A stretch of 25,450 nucleotides of DNA from Halieaceae bacterium. GTDB taxonomy: Bacteria; Pseudomonadota; Gammaproteobacteria; Pseudomonadales; Halieaceae. A program made the position numbers and the translations under genes. The stretch lies in contig JABIZW010000066.1 of NCBI GenBank assembly GCA_018666295.1, positions 1-25,450 on the forward strand. The letters are read 5' to 3'. Position 1 is the stretch's first letter; the number at the start of each line of letters is the position of its first letter. The notes beneath the pieces are model-generated. The model had not been told where the DNA came from. It saw nothing but the letters and a program-made list of their open reading frames with translations, and did not search any database. Below, one piece after another: positions 1 to 7,620 of this stretch.

Positions 1-1
1 A

Positions 2-286
2 CGCCATGATGTGTCGCGTCGGGTCAGAGGGATGTTCGATATGTATGTCTCGCGTGATCTGGATGGAGATGGAGATATGGATCTCATATCGACGCGCGGC
101 AACAGCGGCGAATACGATGGCGTGTTTTGGCTCGAGCAGGTTCGCAGCAAAACGTCTGGTCCCAGCTTCACCCCTTCGCGGGATGCCGAAAGTCGTCCCC
201 TGCCTTTGCCACCGGCTAATTGGCTTGAACTATACGATCGAAGAAAAACCTACATTGCACCCAACAAGGTTAGCGATACACCTTGA
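2..286 (+). CDS. FG-GAP/VCBS-repeat protein, 3' end only
   Basis: This frame is open from the first bases of the window to a TGA at 284-286, so only the C-terminus of a longer protein is present. The visible part contains the acidic calcium-binding-like motif DLDGDGDMDL followed by a short beta-rich stretch ending FWLEQVR, as in VCBS/FG-GAP propeller repeats of exported or surface proteins. A proline-rich tail follows (RPLPLPP) and then the end. An internal GTG at 11 could be mistaken for a start, but the repeat continues upstream of it. It is transcribed towards the steroid cluster and has no evident link to it. The family call is fairly safe; the substrate or partner cannot be guessed. Confidence 0.6.
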   Translation, partial: RHDVSRRVRGMFDMYVSRDLDGDGDMDLISTRGNSGEYDGVFWLEQVRSKTSGPSFTPSRDAESRPLPLPPANWLELYDRRKTYIAPNKVSDTP

Positions 287-294
287 TCAAGCTA

Positions 295-324
295 GGGACT
301 CGGGATTTAAAACCCGGGCCTCCC
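295..324 (+). terminator. Stem-loop just after the FG-GAP gene
   Basis: GGGA (295-298) pairs with TCCC (321-324), and CTCGGG (299-304) with CCCGGG (313-318), leaving a CC bulge and an A/T-rich loop. It starts 9 bases after the stop codon at 286. There is no T-run after it on either strand, so it is at best an atypical terminator or a 3' end stabiliser. The core CGGG-ATTTAAAA-CCCG also looks like a tRNA-Leu anticodon arm, but no other tRNA parts surround it. Confidence 0.35.
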
Positions 325-559
325 AAATCACAACACTCATGTTGCCAGTCGTCGCTAACTGAAATGTGCCACCTGCTTTTTCCAGCGCTCAAAGTCCTGT
401 GACAGTGATCCGCCGACTCGTCCACAAATTTGCGATACGCAGCACCAATAATGCGCAAGGCTAGCGATCCTGCATTGATTTCACGTGCCTCTGCTGAAGG
501 CGTTTTGGGATATGGACTTTTTTGGTGGTGAAGAGGATCGCCCGCCCTGGTCGGAGCTA
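325..559. other. Non-coding gap between convergent genes
   Basis: The whole gap between the FG-GAP gene and the regulator runs from 287 to 616. Apart from the hairpins at 295-324 and 560-587 I see no gene in it. The short open frames crossing it have no recognisable start region or family resemblance. No repeat or mobile-element end was recognised. Confidence 0.5.
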
Positions 560-587
560 ACCGAGCCTAACGTGGGCTCGCGTTAAA
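560..587 (-). terminator. Hairpin downstream of the regulator gene
   Basis: TAAC-CGAGCC (560-569) and GGCTCG-C-GTTA (577-587) form a ten-pair stem with one bulged C and a seven-base loop. It lies about 30 bases past the stop codon of the minus-strand regulator gene, which is where a terminator would be expected. The stem is not followed by a clear T-tract on the minus strand, so intrinsic termination is plausible but not certain. Confidence 0.4.
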
Positions 588-616
588 TGGGGCAGGTGAA
601 GCCATACCAGCGTGTG

Positions 617-1777
617 TTAAGAGTACGTCACCACACTCTTGAGCAATAGGCTGACCAGCATACTCTGACGAGACACACCTGTTTTCGCAAAAATGGAGCG
701 AAGCTGCGCGCGCGCCGTGTTCCGGGCAATCCCCAGTGCGGCTGCGGCCTGATCGAGATTGGCGCCTTCGGCCAGCAACTTGGATAGTGCGACCTCTGCT
801 TTTGTAAGCCCATAGAGCGACATCAAGATGCGCGTTTCAATTTGGAAACTGCGCTCAGGCTCATTAATAAACACAATCATGTGCGGTGTATGTCCCGGTT
901 CGACGGTTTTGTCGATCATCATGGGCTTGAGTAAGATCTCTAAGTCGGCCTTGCCTGAGGGGCGCTCAACGGACAAGGCGTTGGTGGGCGCTGGGTCCTG
1001 ATTGCGCTGGGCAACGACGATATCCTCAATAAAGCCATTGAGTTTTGCTCGTGCTGAGGGACTTTCCAGGTGGAGTTGATCATTGATGACTGACAGTCCG
1101 TCCTTGTCGCGTATCAGCTGATCGGCCACCGCATTTCTGGAGACGATTTTCCCGCGCTCGTCGAGCGTGACAACCCCCACCGACTGTTTAGCAATCGTCG
1201 AACTGTAAAGTTTCCGCTCCTTATCGATTTGGATCAGCTGCATGCCATTAGCAACCGCGCGCTGGATATGATTGGCCAGCATTTCGAGGAACTCGCGTTC
1301 CTGTGTTCCAAAGTTCTCTGCAGACTTAGGTCGACAAAAACGAACACTGAACCTCAAGCCGTTGGCGTTTCTAAGGTCGACTCCAATCATGTGGTAAATA
1401 TCGATCGGCGCCATACAGTACTTGTAGAGTTCGGTTCGCTCGAGCGTTCGATAGGGCACACACTCATCCAAAGAAACCACCTTGCCCCAGGGCAAGTTAG
1501 TCATGAGGTTAGAGGTGTAGTAGCGGTCGGTATAGGGGTTGTTGTGATCGTCAACGAAGGTCTTCGCCAGTGCCTCGCACGAAACAAATAACAGACCACC
1601 ATCATCGCCCTGCGGTTCACGCATGGTGATCGACGCAAAGTTCGAATCAATCATCCGACGGGTCTCTGCAAGAAACGCACTGTAAGGGTCCTCTTCGATG
1701 TGTCCATCGTAAAGGAAGCCAATGAGCTTCGAGAGTTCTGTGATATTCGGTTGATTCATAGGGCTACGTACAGACAT
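617..1777 (-). CDS. tesR: LuxR-type transcriptional regulator, TesR/TeiR-like
   Basis: This 386-residue protein has a C-terminal LuxR-type helix-turn-helix (about residues 321-380, with LYGLTKAEVALSKLLAEG and the recognition region IARNTARAQLRSIFAKTGV). A central PAS-like sensor region lies around residues 190-300, and the N-terminal half of about 180 residues resembles a GAF-like sensor. Size and layout match TeiR/TesR, the positive regulator of testosterone degradation genes in Comamonas testosteroni. It is the last gene of the leftward run, 56 bases after tesG. That gap contains a tandem GTCCAGA motif, so it may have its own promoter. A second ATG six codons in is an alternative start, and neither has a strong ribosome site. 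The LuxR call is firm; TesR orthology rests on context and length. Confidence 0.75.
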   Translation of the reverse strand: MSVRSPMNQPNITELSKLIGFLYDGHIEEDPYSAFLAETRRMIDSNFASITMREPQGDDGGLLFVSCEALAKTFVDDHNNPYTDRYYTSNLMTNLPWGKVVSLDECVPYRTLERTELYKYCMAPIDIYHMIGVDLRNANGLRFSVRFCRPKSAENFGTQEREFLEMLANHIQRAVANGMQLIQIDKERKLYSSTIAKQSVGVVTLDERGKIVSRNAVADQLIRDKDGLSVINDQLHLESPSARAKLNGFIEDIVVAQRNQDPAPTNALSVERPSGKADLEILLKPMMIDKTVEPGHTPHMIVFINEPERSFQIETRILMSLYGLTKAEVALSKLLAEGANLDQAAAALGIARNTARAQLRSIFAKTGVSRQSMLVSLLLKSVVTYS

Positions 1778-1812
1778 CCCGCTTTACGCGTTAAAGCTAA
1801 CTAGTTATCAGA

Positions 1813-1835
1813 AAGTCCAGATTTCGTCCAGACTT
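1813..1835 (-). promoter_or_regulatory. Possible operator upstream of tesR
   Basis: GTCCAGA occurs twice, at 1815-1821 and 1826-1832, exactly 11 bases (about one helical turn) apart. The block is flanked by AAGTC and GACTT (1813-1817 and 1831-1835), which gives it partial dyad symmetry. It lies 36-58 bases upstream of the tesR start and overlaps the tesG stop codon. This is a typical arrangement for a dimeric regulator site, possibly autoregulation by TesR. No convincing -35/-10 pair could be assigned. Confidence 0.35.
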
Positions 1836-2856
1836 AGCGTGTTTGAGCGGCCATTTCTATTGCAATTTCCTCAATCAGATCTTCCTGCCCACCCACCGTT
1901 TTCCGGCGCGCCATTTCGAGCAAAATCTCATGTGAGGGTACGCCGTATTTATCTTGTGCGCGTTTAGCGAACAAAAGAAACGAGGAATAGGCGCCGGCAT
2001 AGCCCAGTACCAGCGCATCCCGACTGAGACGCACAGGCTCGTCCATGATCGGTAAGACATGGTCCTCTGCCGCGTCCGCTAATTTAAAAATGTCGATGCC
2101 TGTGACTGCACCCATTCGCTCAAGCACCGCCGCCATAGCCTCTAGCGGGGTATTTCCGGCGCCTGCACCGAGTCCCGCTGCAGAGCCGTCAATACGGTTA
2201 GCGCCTGCTGCAATCGCCGCTAGCGAGTTAGCAACCCCCATGGCGAGATTATGATGACCGTGAAATCCGACTTCCGTGTCGCTTTTGAGTCTCTTTTTAA
2301 GAAGGGCGATACGGTCTGTGACGTCTTGAGGCAGCATGTAACCCGCAGAGTCGGTGCAATAAATGCAATTGGCACCGTAAGACTCCATAAGTAGCGCCTG
2401 TTCCACTAAGGCATCCTCGGAGACCATGTGTGCCATCATGAGGAATCCGACGGTATCCAGACCCAAATCACGACTGAGATTAATGTGCTGGCGCGAGACG
2501 TTGGCTTCAGTGCAATGGGTTGCCACGCGAATCGTTTTAACGCCGCAATTTGCTGCCATCCTCAGGTGATCGACCGTACCAATACCTGGGAGCAGTAATG
2601 CCGAGATCGCAGAGTGCTCGACACGTTCGACGACCGCTCGTAAGTAGGCCTCATCGCTGGCCGCCGGAAAACCATAGTTAACCGAGGCGCCACCCAGCCC
2701 ATCACCATGGGTTACTTCAATCAGAGGCACGCCTGCTGCATCAAGCGCGCCGGCGATATCGACCATTTCATCGACGGTAATCTGGTGCTGCTTGGGATGC
2801 ATGCCATCGCGAAGGCACATGTCGTGCAACGTAATATGTCGACCTTCAAAATTCAT
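1834..2856 (-). CDS. tesG: 4-hydroxy-2-oxohexanoate/oxovalerate aldolase (HsaF/TesG)
   Basis: This DmpG/HsaF-type aldolase splits 4-hydroxy-2-oxohexanoate into pyruvate and propanal and normally channels the aldehyde to its partner dehydrogenase, here TesF. At 340 residues it is close to the family's usual length. The N-terminal LRDGMH motif carries the metal-binding Asp17 and the likely catalytic His20. The HGH motif at 199-201 supplies the other two metal ligands. Its ATG overlaps the stop codon of tesF by four bases (ATGA), with GAGGAG upstream as ribosome site, so the two are translationally coupled. Homologues also serve phenol and biphenyl pathways; the steroid assignment rests on the neighbours. 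Confidence 0.9.
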   Translation of the reverse strand: MNFEGRHITLHDMCLRDGMHPKQHQITVDEMVDIAGALDAAGVPLIEVTHGDGLGGASVNYGFPAASDEAYLRAVVERVEHSAISALLLPGIGTVDHLRMAANCGVKTIRVATHCTEANVSRQHINLSRDLGLDTVGFLMMAHMVSEDALVEQALLMESYGANCIYCTDSAGYMLPQDVTDRIALLKKRLKSDTEVGFHGHHNLAMGVANSLAAIAAGANRIDGSAAGLGAGAGNTPLEAMAAVLERMGAVTGIDIFKLADAAEDHVLPIMDEPVRLSRDALVLGYAGAYSSFLLFAKRAQDKYGVPSHEILLEMARRKTVGGQEDLIEEIAIEMAAQTR

Positions 2857-3752
2857 AGACTACTCCTCGAGCTTTGCCGTCGCTGAGCCATCATTTCTGC
2901 GGTGCGCAGGCCTGCGGCCGTCATGATGTCGAGGTTGCCCGCGTACTTAGGCAAAAAGTCACCGAGCCCTTCGACCTCCACTGAGATCGTTACTCGATGA
3001 CCGTCAATAATGGGCGCGTTCTTGAGCCTGTACCCTGGAACGTAGCGCTGAACCTCGGTCACCATAGCGGCAATCGAGGCTCGAATATCGGTCTCGTTCG
3101 GGACTTCTTTGGTTAGGCAATGGATCGTGTCGCGCATGACAAGCGGCGGCTCGGCCGGGTTAATGACAATAATGGCTTTTCCCTCATCAGCGCCGCCAAT
3201 TTTTTCGATCGCCGAGGACGTTGTTCGCGTGAATTCGTCAATGTTATCGCGTGTGCCCATACCGACGGACTTTGACGCCACAGTAGCAACGATCTCGGCG
3301 TAGCGCACTGACTGCACACGACTGACAGCTGCCACCATGGGAATCGTTGCTTGCCCCCCACACGTGACCATATTGACGTTTTGAGTGGGGCCCCGATCGA
3401 GTAGCTCCTGTAAGTTAACCGGCGGTATACAAAAGGGACCAATTGCCGCAGGCGTGAGGTCGATCATGGTGGCGCCCAGTGCGGTAACTTTGCGACTGTT
3501 TTCAGCGTGTACGTAGGCTGACGTTGCATCAAATACAAAATCTACGGGATCGGCCGAAAATCCAGCAACCAGACCATCGACCCCCTCTGTTGTGGTCTGA
3601 AGACCAAGTGTCCGCGCGCGCTGAATACCCGCTGAATCTTCAATTCCCACCATCCACGTCGCTTCGATGAAGTCGCTGCGCTGGCACTTCATCAACAGGT
3701 CAGTCCCAATATTTCCTGGACCGATGATCGCCGCTTTGGCTTTAGTCGTCAT
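2853..3752 (-). CDS. tesF: Acylating propanal/acetaldehyde dehydrogenase (HsaG/TesF)
   Basis: This enzyme oxidises the propanal released by TesG to propionyl-CoA with NAD+ and CoA. The 299-residue protein begins with a Rossmann motif (IIGPGNIGTDL, residues 9-19). The catalytic cysteine lies in NMVTCGGQATIP (Cys131), as in the DmpF/BphJ family. In that family aldolase and dehydrogenase form a complex with a substrate channel, which fits the four-base overlap with tesG downstream. It follows tesE after 12 bases. In a steroid pathway the C6 side product yields propionyl-CoA; in phenol pathways the same family makes acetyl-CoA. Confidence 0.9.
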   Translation of the reverse strand: MTTKAKAAIIGPGNIGTDLLMKCQRSDFIEATWMVGIEDSAGIQRARTLGLQTTTEGVDGLVAGFSADPVDFVFDATSAYVHAENSRKVTALGATMIDLTPAAIGPFCIPPVNLQELLDRGPTQNVNMVTCGGQATIPMVAAVSRVQSVRYAEIVATVASKSVGMGTRDNIDEFTRTTSSAIEKIGGADEGKAIIVINPAEPPLVMRDTIHCLTKEVPNETDIRASIAAMVTEVQRYVPGYRLKNAPIIDGHRVTISVEVEGLGDFLPKYAGNLDIMTAAGLRTAEMMAQRRQSSRSSL

Positions 3753-3764
3753 ACGTCACCTTAA

Positions 3765-4571
3765 TTAAATGAATTGACAGCTGACACTGCACTCATCAAA
3801 GCCGTGGCCCGTCATGAGCAAATGCATTGCATCACCCTGATGAACGGGTTCGAGGGGCACCAGAGAGCCTGACAAAATAACCTCGCCGGCTTCCAGGTCG
3901 ATGCCATAGGCGCCTAGCGTATTGGCAAGCCAAGCGACGGCGGTCAGTGGATTACCTTGAACCGCACTGCCCATGCCTGAACTCAACTGCTCCCCGTTTT
4001 TCGTCACATCAATGCGAATATTGGGGAGATCAAGCTGTCGTGGGTCGAGCTCCGCATCGCCAAGAACATACACACCGCAACTGGCGTTATCAGCAATGGT
4101 GTCTTGGATAGCGATTTGCCAATTTTCGACTCGGGAATCGACAATTTCAAAGCAGGGCATAATGCATTCGGTTGCAGCCAAAACATCGTCTTCTGTATTA
4201 GCGGTGCCGCAGAGCGTTGATTTCAGTCGAAAGGCGATTTCTCCCTCAGCGCGCGGTGAAATCATGTTTCCTGCAATGCGAATATCTGATTTGTTGGCGA
4301 AGGTCATGGTGTTCGTCAGGAAACCAAAGTCGGGTTGGAACACACCGAGCATGCTCTGGACCGCATCTGATGTGACGCCAATCTTCTTGCCGACTACGAC
4401 TTCACGGTCACGCTCAAGTCGGTGTGACAACATCGTCCGCGATATTTGATACGCGTCTTCGACGGTGATCGTGGGGTGGGTTTTGGTCAACGGTTGAATC
4501 GGTGTGTTCGCGCGCATCGCCTCGTAAAGTGTTCGTCCCAGCTGGGCGTGATCAGTGCCAGAGAGACTCAT
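3765..4571 (-). CDS. tesE: 2-hydroxyhexa-2,4-dienoate hydratase (HsaE/TesE)
   Basis: This is a member of the MhpD/BphH/HsaE family, which adds water to 2-hydroxyalka-2,4-dienoates. Here the substrate is the C6 dienoate released from ring A, giving 4-hydroxy-2-oxohexanoate for TesG. Typical segments are VVGKKIGVTS, ISPRAEGEIAF (acidic metal-site region) and the C-terminal AGEVILSGSL with PVHQGD. I place the start at ATG 4571, because GAGGGG lies five bases upstream of it. A GTG at 4577 overlapping the tesD stop is in frame, but the same GAGGGG would sit right against it. The protein is about 268 residues, normal for the family. Confidence 0.88.
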   Translation of the reverse strand: MSLSGTDHAQLGRTLYEAMRANTPIQPLTKTHPTITVEDAYQISRTMLSHRLERDREVVVGKKIGVTSDAVQSMLGVFQPDFGFLTNTMTFANKSDIRIAGNMISPRAEGEIAFRLKSTLCGTANTEDDVLAATECIMPCFEIVDSRVENWQIAIQDTIADNASCGVYVLGDAELDPRQLDLPNIRIDVTKNGEQLSSGMGSAVQGNPLTAVAWLANTLGAYGIDLEAGEVILSGSLVPLEPVHQGDAMHLLMTGHGFDECSVSCQFI

Positions 4572-4573
4572 GG

Positions 4574-5413
4574 TCACCCCTCATCGCTCAAAAACGATAA
4601 GCAGCGCTTATTGAATAAGCCTGGATACTCCGACATGACCCAGTGGCCACACTGATTTAAGATCTCGGCTTGGACAGGGCCCTTCATCTGGAGGACTTTC
4701 CAGCATCCCGATGCTGGGCAAAATCGGTCTTCGCTGCCCCAAAAGACCAATGTGGCAATGTCAATCTCTCGCAGTCTGTCGGTCATGTCGGGAATATTCA
4801 TGGTGGCTAAAACGTGTGGGTTTTGCGTCTCGAGCGTAGCCCAGCGTTCATCGACCAACGCGGCGTCGACCGCTGAAGGATCATAGACGAGTTGCGTCAG
4901 TAAGGCGGCGAGCACGTCTTTGGTGAAGCCGGGTGATCCCATAGGGTGTTTCACCATGGCTTGAATACCGGGCATAGCGAAGTAGACTTCACGCGATTCA
5001 ATGCCACCGGGCGCCATCAAAATCAGCTTTTCAACGCGATCTGGATTGCGAAGTGAGAGACCAAGTGCCACGGCACCGCCGAGCGAGTTGCCCACAAGCG
5101 TCACGCGGTCTAAACGCAAAGAATCGAGGAGTGAAACCAAACCGTCGACAAAGAAATCAAGCGTGTGGTCCACATCCTGTGGTTTTGACGTCTTTCCGTA
5201 GCCCCACTGATCGAACACGATGCAGCGATACCCACCGTCCTGAAACGCACCGACGTTGTGCTTAAAGTTGCTCCAGCCACTGGCCCCTGGGCCACTGCCG
5301 TGAATAAATACGACCGCCCCTTTTTCGGCTGCCGTTGCAGCATGATCGGTGTAGTGAATCGACCGTCCGCTGCTGACTTCGTGATAGAGCGACGCTTCGG
5401 CGTAGGCGTGCAT
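4574..5413 (-). CDS. tesD: Meta-cleavage product hydrolase (HsaD/TesD)
   Basis: This alpha/beta-hydrolase cleaves the C-C bond of the meta-cleavage product 4,9-DSHA. It releases 2-hydroxyhexa-2,4-dienoate (to TesE) and the indanedione propionate HIP (to FadD3). At 279 residues it matches HsaD/BphD. The HGSGPGASGW segment (38-47) forms the oxyanion region. The nucleophile is Ser110 in GNSLGG, with Asp229 in WGSEDRF and His257 in CGHW completing the triad. Its ATG overlaps the tesA2 stop by one base (TAATG), indicating coupled translation. Homologues act on biphenyl products, but the whole gene set here points to steroids. Confidence 0.9.
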   Translation of the reverse strand: MHAYAEASLYHEVSSGRSIHYTDHAATAAEKGAVVFIHGSGPGASGWSNFKHNVGAFQDGGYRCIVFDQWGYGKTSKPQDVDHTLDFFVDGLVSLLDSLRLDRVTLVGNSLGGAVALGLSLRNPDRVEKLILMAPGGIESREVYFAMPGIQAMVKHPMGSPGFTKDVLAALLTQLVYDPSAVDAALVDERWATLETQNPHVLATMNIPDMTDRLREIDIATLVFWGSEDRFCPASGCWKVLQMKGPVQAEILNQCGHWVMSEYPGLFNKRCLSFLSDEG

Positions 5414-6543
5414 TAGATAAAGACGTCCTTGTTCTCCATGCCGAGCGCCACGCTACCCAAATTACGAGCAAACGCTGTGGGGTTGTTGGCCACATGGCAG
5501 CGTGCAATGTGAATGTCATGCCACAGCTGTTGAAGAGGGTGCCCATTAAAGACCGATCGTCCACCGGCGACCTCAAAAAGCGTATCAATGGCTTCAATGG
5601 CTTTATCGATCACAATCGATGCCTGGTATCGATACATAATCCGATCTTCCAATGTCGGCTTCCAAGAGGCGGCCTCCATCTTGTCAAAGTTGTGGTACAT
5701 GACTGCTTCAAGTTCACCAATGGTGTTGAGCACCTTGGCCAGCCGCTCCTGCGTTTCAACGTCGCCGGCAAATTTAGTCATGTCGGTCGTTGAATTACCT
5801 TGCTTAGATTCGACGAAGACCTTCACCGCTTTTTTCAAGGCGCCAATCGCCGCTGAATTTACCACGCGCACAAAGGTTTGCGCCCACGACAGGTCATACA
5901 TTGGGTTGTCTTGGTCATTCACACAGTTGAAGCCGTCCATTTGCTTGTGTGTCCGGTGATCTGGGACAAAAATAGGTTCGGAGATGACCACGTCGTTTGA
6001 ACCCGTGCCCTGAAGACCCATAACATCCCAGGTGTCTTCAATGTCGTATTGGTTCCGAGGAACTAAAAATGTTCGGTAGCCGTCACCGGGTATCACCCCA
6101 CCTAACAGCGCCCAGGTGCAGTGGTCGGAACCCGAACTCCAACCCCAACGACCGTGTAACATAAATCCGCCTTCACACATTTCGGCACGTGCCCCAACGG
6201 GGTTGTAGGAACTGCTGATCAGTGTGTTTGGGTCGGCTTCGTAGACTTCGCGTTGTGCCTCTTCGGACATCAGCGCGAGCTGAAAGGCATGGACCGCTAT
6301 AATGCCGCCGGCCCAGGCTGTGCTCATGTCGGCCTCGGCTATCCGCACTTGCTCGGCAAAAAATTCCTGTGGCTTGCGCTCGAGCCCGCCCCACTGCTTG
6401 GGCAGTAGCATCGTGAAGAAACCGCATTCCTTGAGGGCGTCGACGACCTCTTTGGACATTTTGCGGGCCTCACGTTGGTCCGCGGACTTGCTGGCGATTA
6501 GATCGAGAATTTGCTGTGTTACAACAGGTTCGTACGTGCTCAT
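5413..6543 (-). CDS. tesA2: 3-HSA hydroxylase, oxygenase subunit (HsaA/TesA2)
   Basis: This flavin-dependent monooxygenase of the acyl-CoA-dehydrogenase fold (group D) hydroxylates 3-hydroxy-9,10-secoandrosta-1,3,5(10)-triene-9,17-dione at C4, making the catechol for TesB. Characteristic stretches are LLPKQWGGLE, GRWGWSSGSDHCTW and the C-terminal HIARCHVANNPTAFARNLGS. I choose ATG 6543 (376 residues), with AGGA nine bases upstream; the frame extends 18 codons further but the extra residues look non-native. It needs reduced flavin from a partner (HsaB/TesA1) that is not in the window. A 97-base gap with a dyad lies between it and tesB, so it may have separate control. Confidence 0.88.
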   Translation of the reverse strand: MSTYEPVVTQQILDLIASKSADQREARKMSKEVVDALKECGFFTMLLPKQWGGLERKPQEFFAEQVRIAEADMSTAWAGGIIAVHAFQLALMSEEAQREVYEADPNTLISSSYNPVGARAEMCEGGFMLHGRWGWSSGSDHCTWALLGGVIPGDGYRTFLVPRNQYDIEDTWDVMGLQGTGSNDVVISEPIFVPDHRTHKQMDGFNCVNDQDNPMYDLSWAQTFVRVVNSAAIGALKKAVKVFVESKQGNSTTDMTKFAGDVETQERLAKVLNTIGELEAVMYHNFDKMEAASWKPTLEDRIMYRYQASIVIDKAIEAIDTLFEVAGGRSVFNGHPLQQLWHDIHIARCHVANNPTAFARNLGSVALGMENKDVFI

Positions 6544-6615
6544 GGCAATAATCCTATGGCTGTGTCCGTCTTCGAGCGGTTTTAAGGCATTACACACATC
6601 GTTGCAAAGCAGAGG

Positions 6616-6640
6616 AGTCTCGACATACCTCGTATGTACT
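6616..6640. promoter_or_regulatory. Inverted repeat upstream of tesA2
   Basis: ACATAC (6623-6628) and GTATGT (6632-6637) form a perfect dyad around CTC. A further AGT/ACT pair lies outside (6616-6618 and 6638-6640), offset by a CTCG bulge. It is the only notable structure in the 113-base gap between tesB (stop at 6657) and the tesA2 start at 6543, which is large for this otherwise packed run. It could be an operator for an internal promoter or an mRNA processing hairpin; the sequence does not decide. Confidence 0.35.
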
Positions 6641-6656
6641 AACTGAAGAATTACCT

Positions 6657-7562
6657 CTAATCCTGCTGGCCTACGGAAAAGTCGTGACCCCAGAAACTGG
6701 GTACGGTGCTCTCGAAGACCTCGTAACGAGACCAGTCGTCGACAGTGCGCCCCTCTGCGCCATATTCAATATCGAATCCCGCAGGGCTCTGCATGTAAAA
6801 ACTCACCATGTGGTCGTTAGCATGGCGCCCCAGCGTCCCTGAGAGCTTAATATTCGCTGCAATTCTTCGATCATTGCAGCGGCCCACTTCGTCGATGGCG
6901 TTGACTTCCGTCATGAGGTGAATACAGCCCGCTGGATGAGGGATTTCAAGCAGTCCCAAACTGTGGTGTCGTCGGTTGCAATGCATAAACCAAAGCCGTT
7001 TTATGGGCTCTTCAGGGTCTGGCGTAAATCGGAGTTTCATGAGATCCGAGAGACCAAAACCCAGTATCTCGGCAAAAAACTGCGCGGTTTCACTGAAGTT
7101 AGGCGCAGGGAGAACCACGTGGCCCAGTCCCTGGTCAGCGGTCACAAAACCGGGGACGCCTTGAGGGGAGTTGAATGCTTTGAAGTCTGACACGACACCC
7201 CAGTAGGCCTCATGCTGGTTGCCGGCAGGGTCGGTGAAAGACAGGAGGTTTTGAACGCGTCGTTTGCTAATCAGCAACTGATCCGCCCATTGAAAGGCGA
7301 CGTCGGCCTCGGTCAATGCCGCCGCGACTTCATCGAGCCCTTGTTGGTTGTTGGTTTCCCAGCCACACACCGCCAGGCCGTCGTGCGCTGAGTGTTGAAC
7401 GAAGAGGCGATAGGGGTGGTAGTCCATTTTGTAAAATTGGGTGTGCGCGTCGCCGAGGTCACTGGAGACATCTTGCAGGCCCATGACGTCGCAGGCAAAG
7501 TCGCGCCACTGATCGAGTTGGGTCGAATTAACGCCGATGTATCCAAGGCTCTGAATCGTCAT
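6657..7562 (-). CDS. tesB: 3,4-DHSA 4,5-extradiol dioxygenase (HsaC/TesB)
   Basis: This type I (vicinal oxygen chelate) extradiol dioxygenase opens the catechol ring A of 3,4-DHSA by meta cleavage. At 301 residues it has the two-domain size of HsaC and BphC. The Fe(II) ligands are His148 (GLGHVVL), His215 (CIHLMTE) and Glu266 (FDIEYG). The second-sphere His200 sits in NRRHHSLG and the conserved Tyr256 in VSFYMQSP. All the residues expected for activity are present. It follows fadD3 after 58 bases and has AGGA upstream of its ATG. Its product goes to TesD. Confidence 0.92.
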   Translation of the reverse strand: MTIQSLGYIGVNSTQLDQWRDFACDVMGLQDVSSDLGDAHTQFYKMDYHPYRLFVQHSAHDGLAVCGWETNNQQGLDEVAAALTEADVAFQWADQLLISKRRVQNLLSFTDPAGNQHEAYWGVVSDFKAFNSPQGVPGFVTADQGLGHVVLPAPNFSETAQFFAEILGFGLSDLMKLRFTPDPEEPIKRLWFMHCNRRHHSLGLLEIPHPAGCIHLMTEVNAIDEVGRCNDRRIAANIKLSGTLGRHANDHMVSFYMQSPAGFDIEYGAEGRTVDDWSRYEVFESTVPSFWGHDFSVGQQD

Positions 7563-7620
7563 AGTGTGTTCCTTGTCGTTCTTCTTTTGATGAGTGGGAT
7601 GACGGTAGTAGAGAACGCGC

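Noticed and set aside
295..324. A tRNA gene
   Set aside because: Only an anticodon-arm-like stem is present; acceptor, D and T arms cannot be found around it.
6..362. Longer open frame on the plus strand at the left edge
   Set aside because: It overlaps the FG-GAP tail in another frame, has no family resemblance and runs into non-coding sequence.
5413..6543. tesA2 as an acyl-CoA dehydrogenase
   Set aside because: The fold is shared, but the HsaA-type motifs and position between tesB and tesD mark the monooxygenase subgroup.
1834..7562. Phenol or biphenyl meta-cleavage operon
   Set aside because: The same families occur there, but TesA2, FadD3 and the divergent ipd/fadE genes make sense only for steroid rings.
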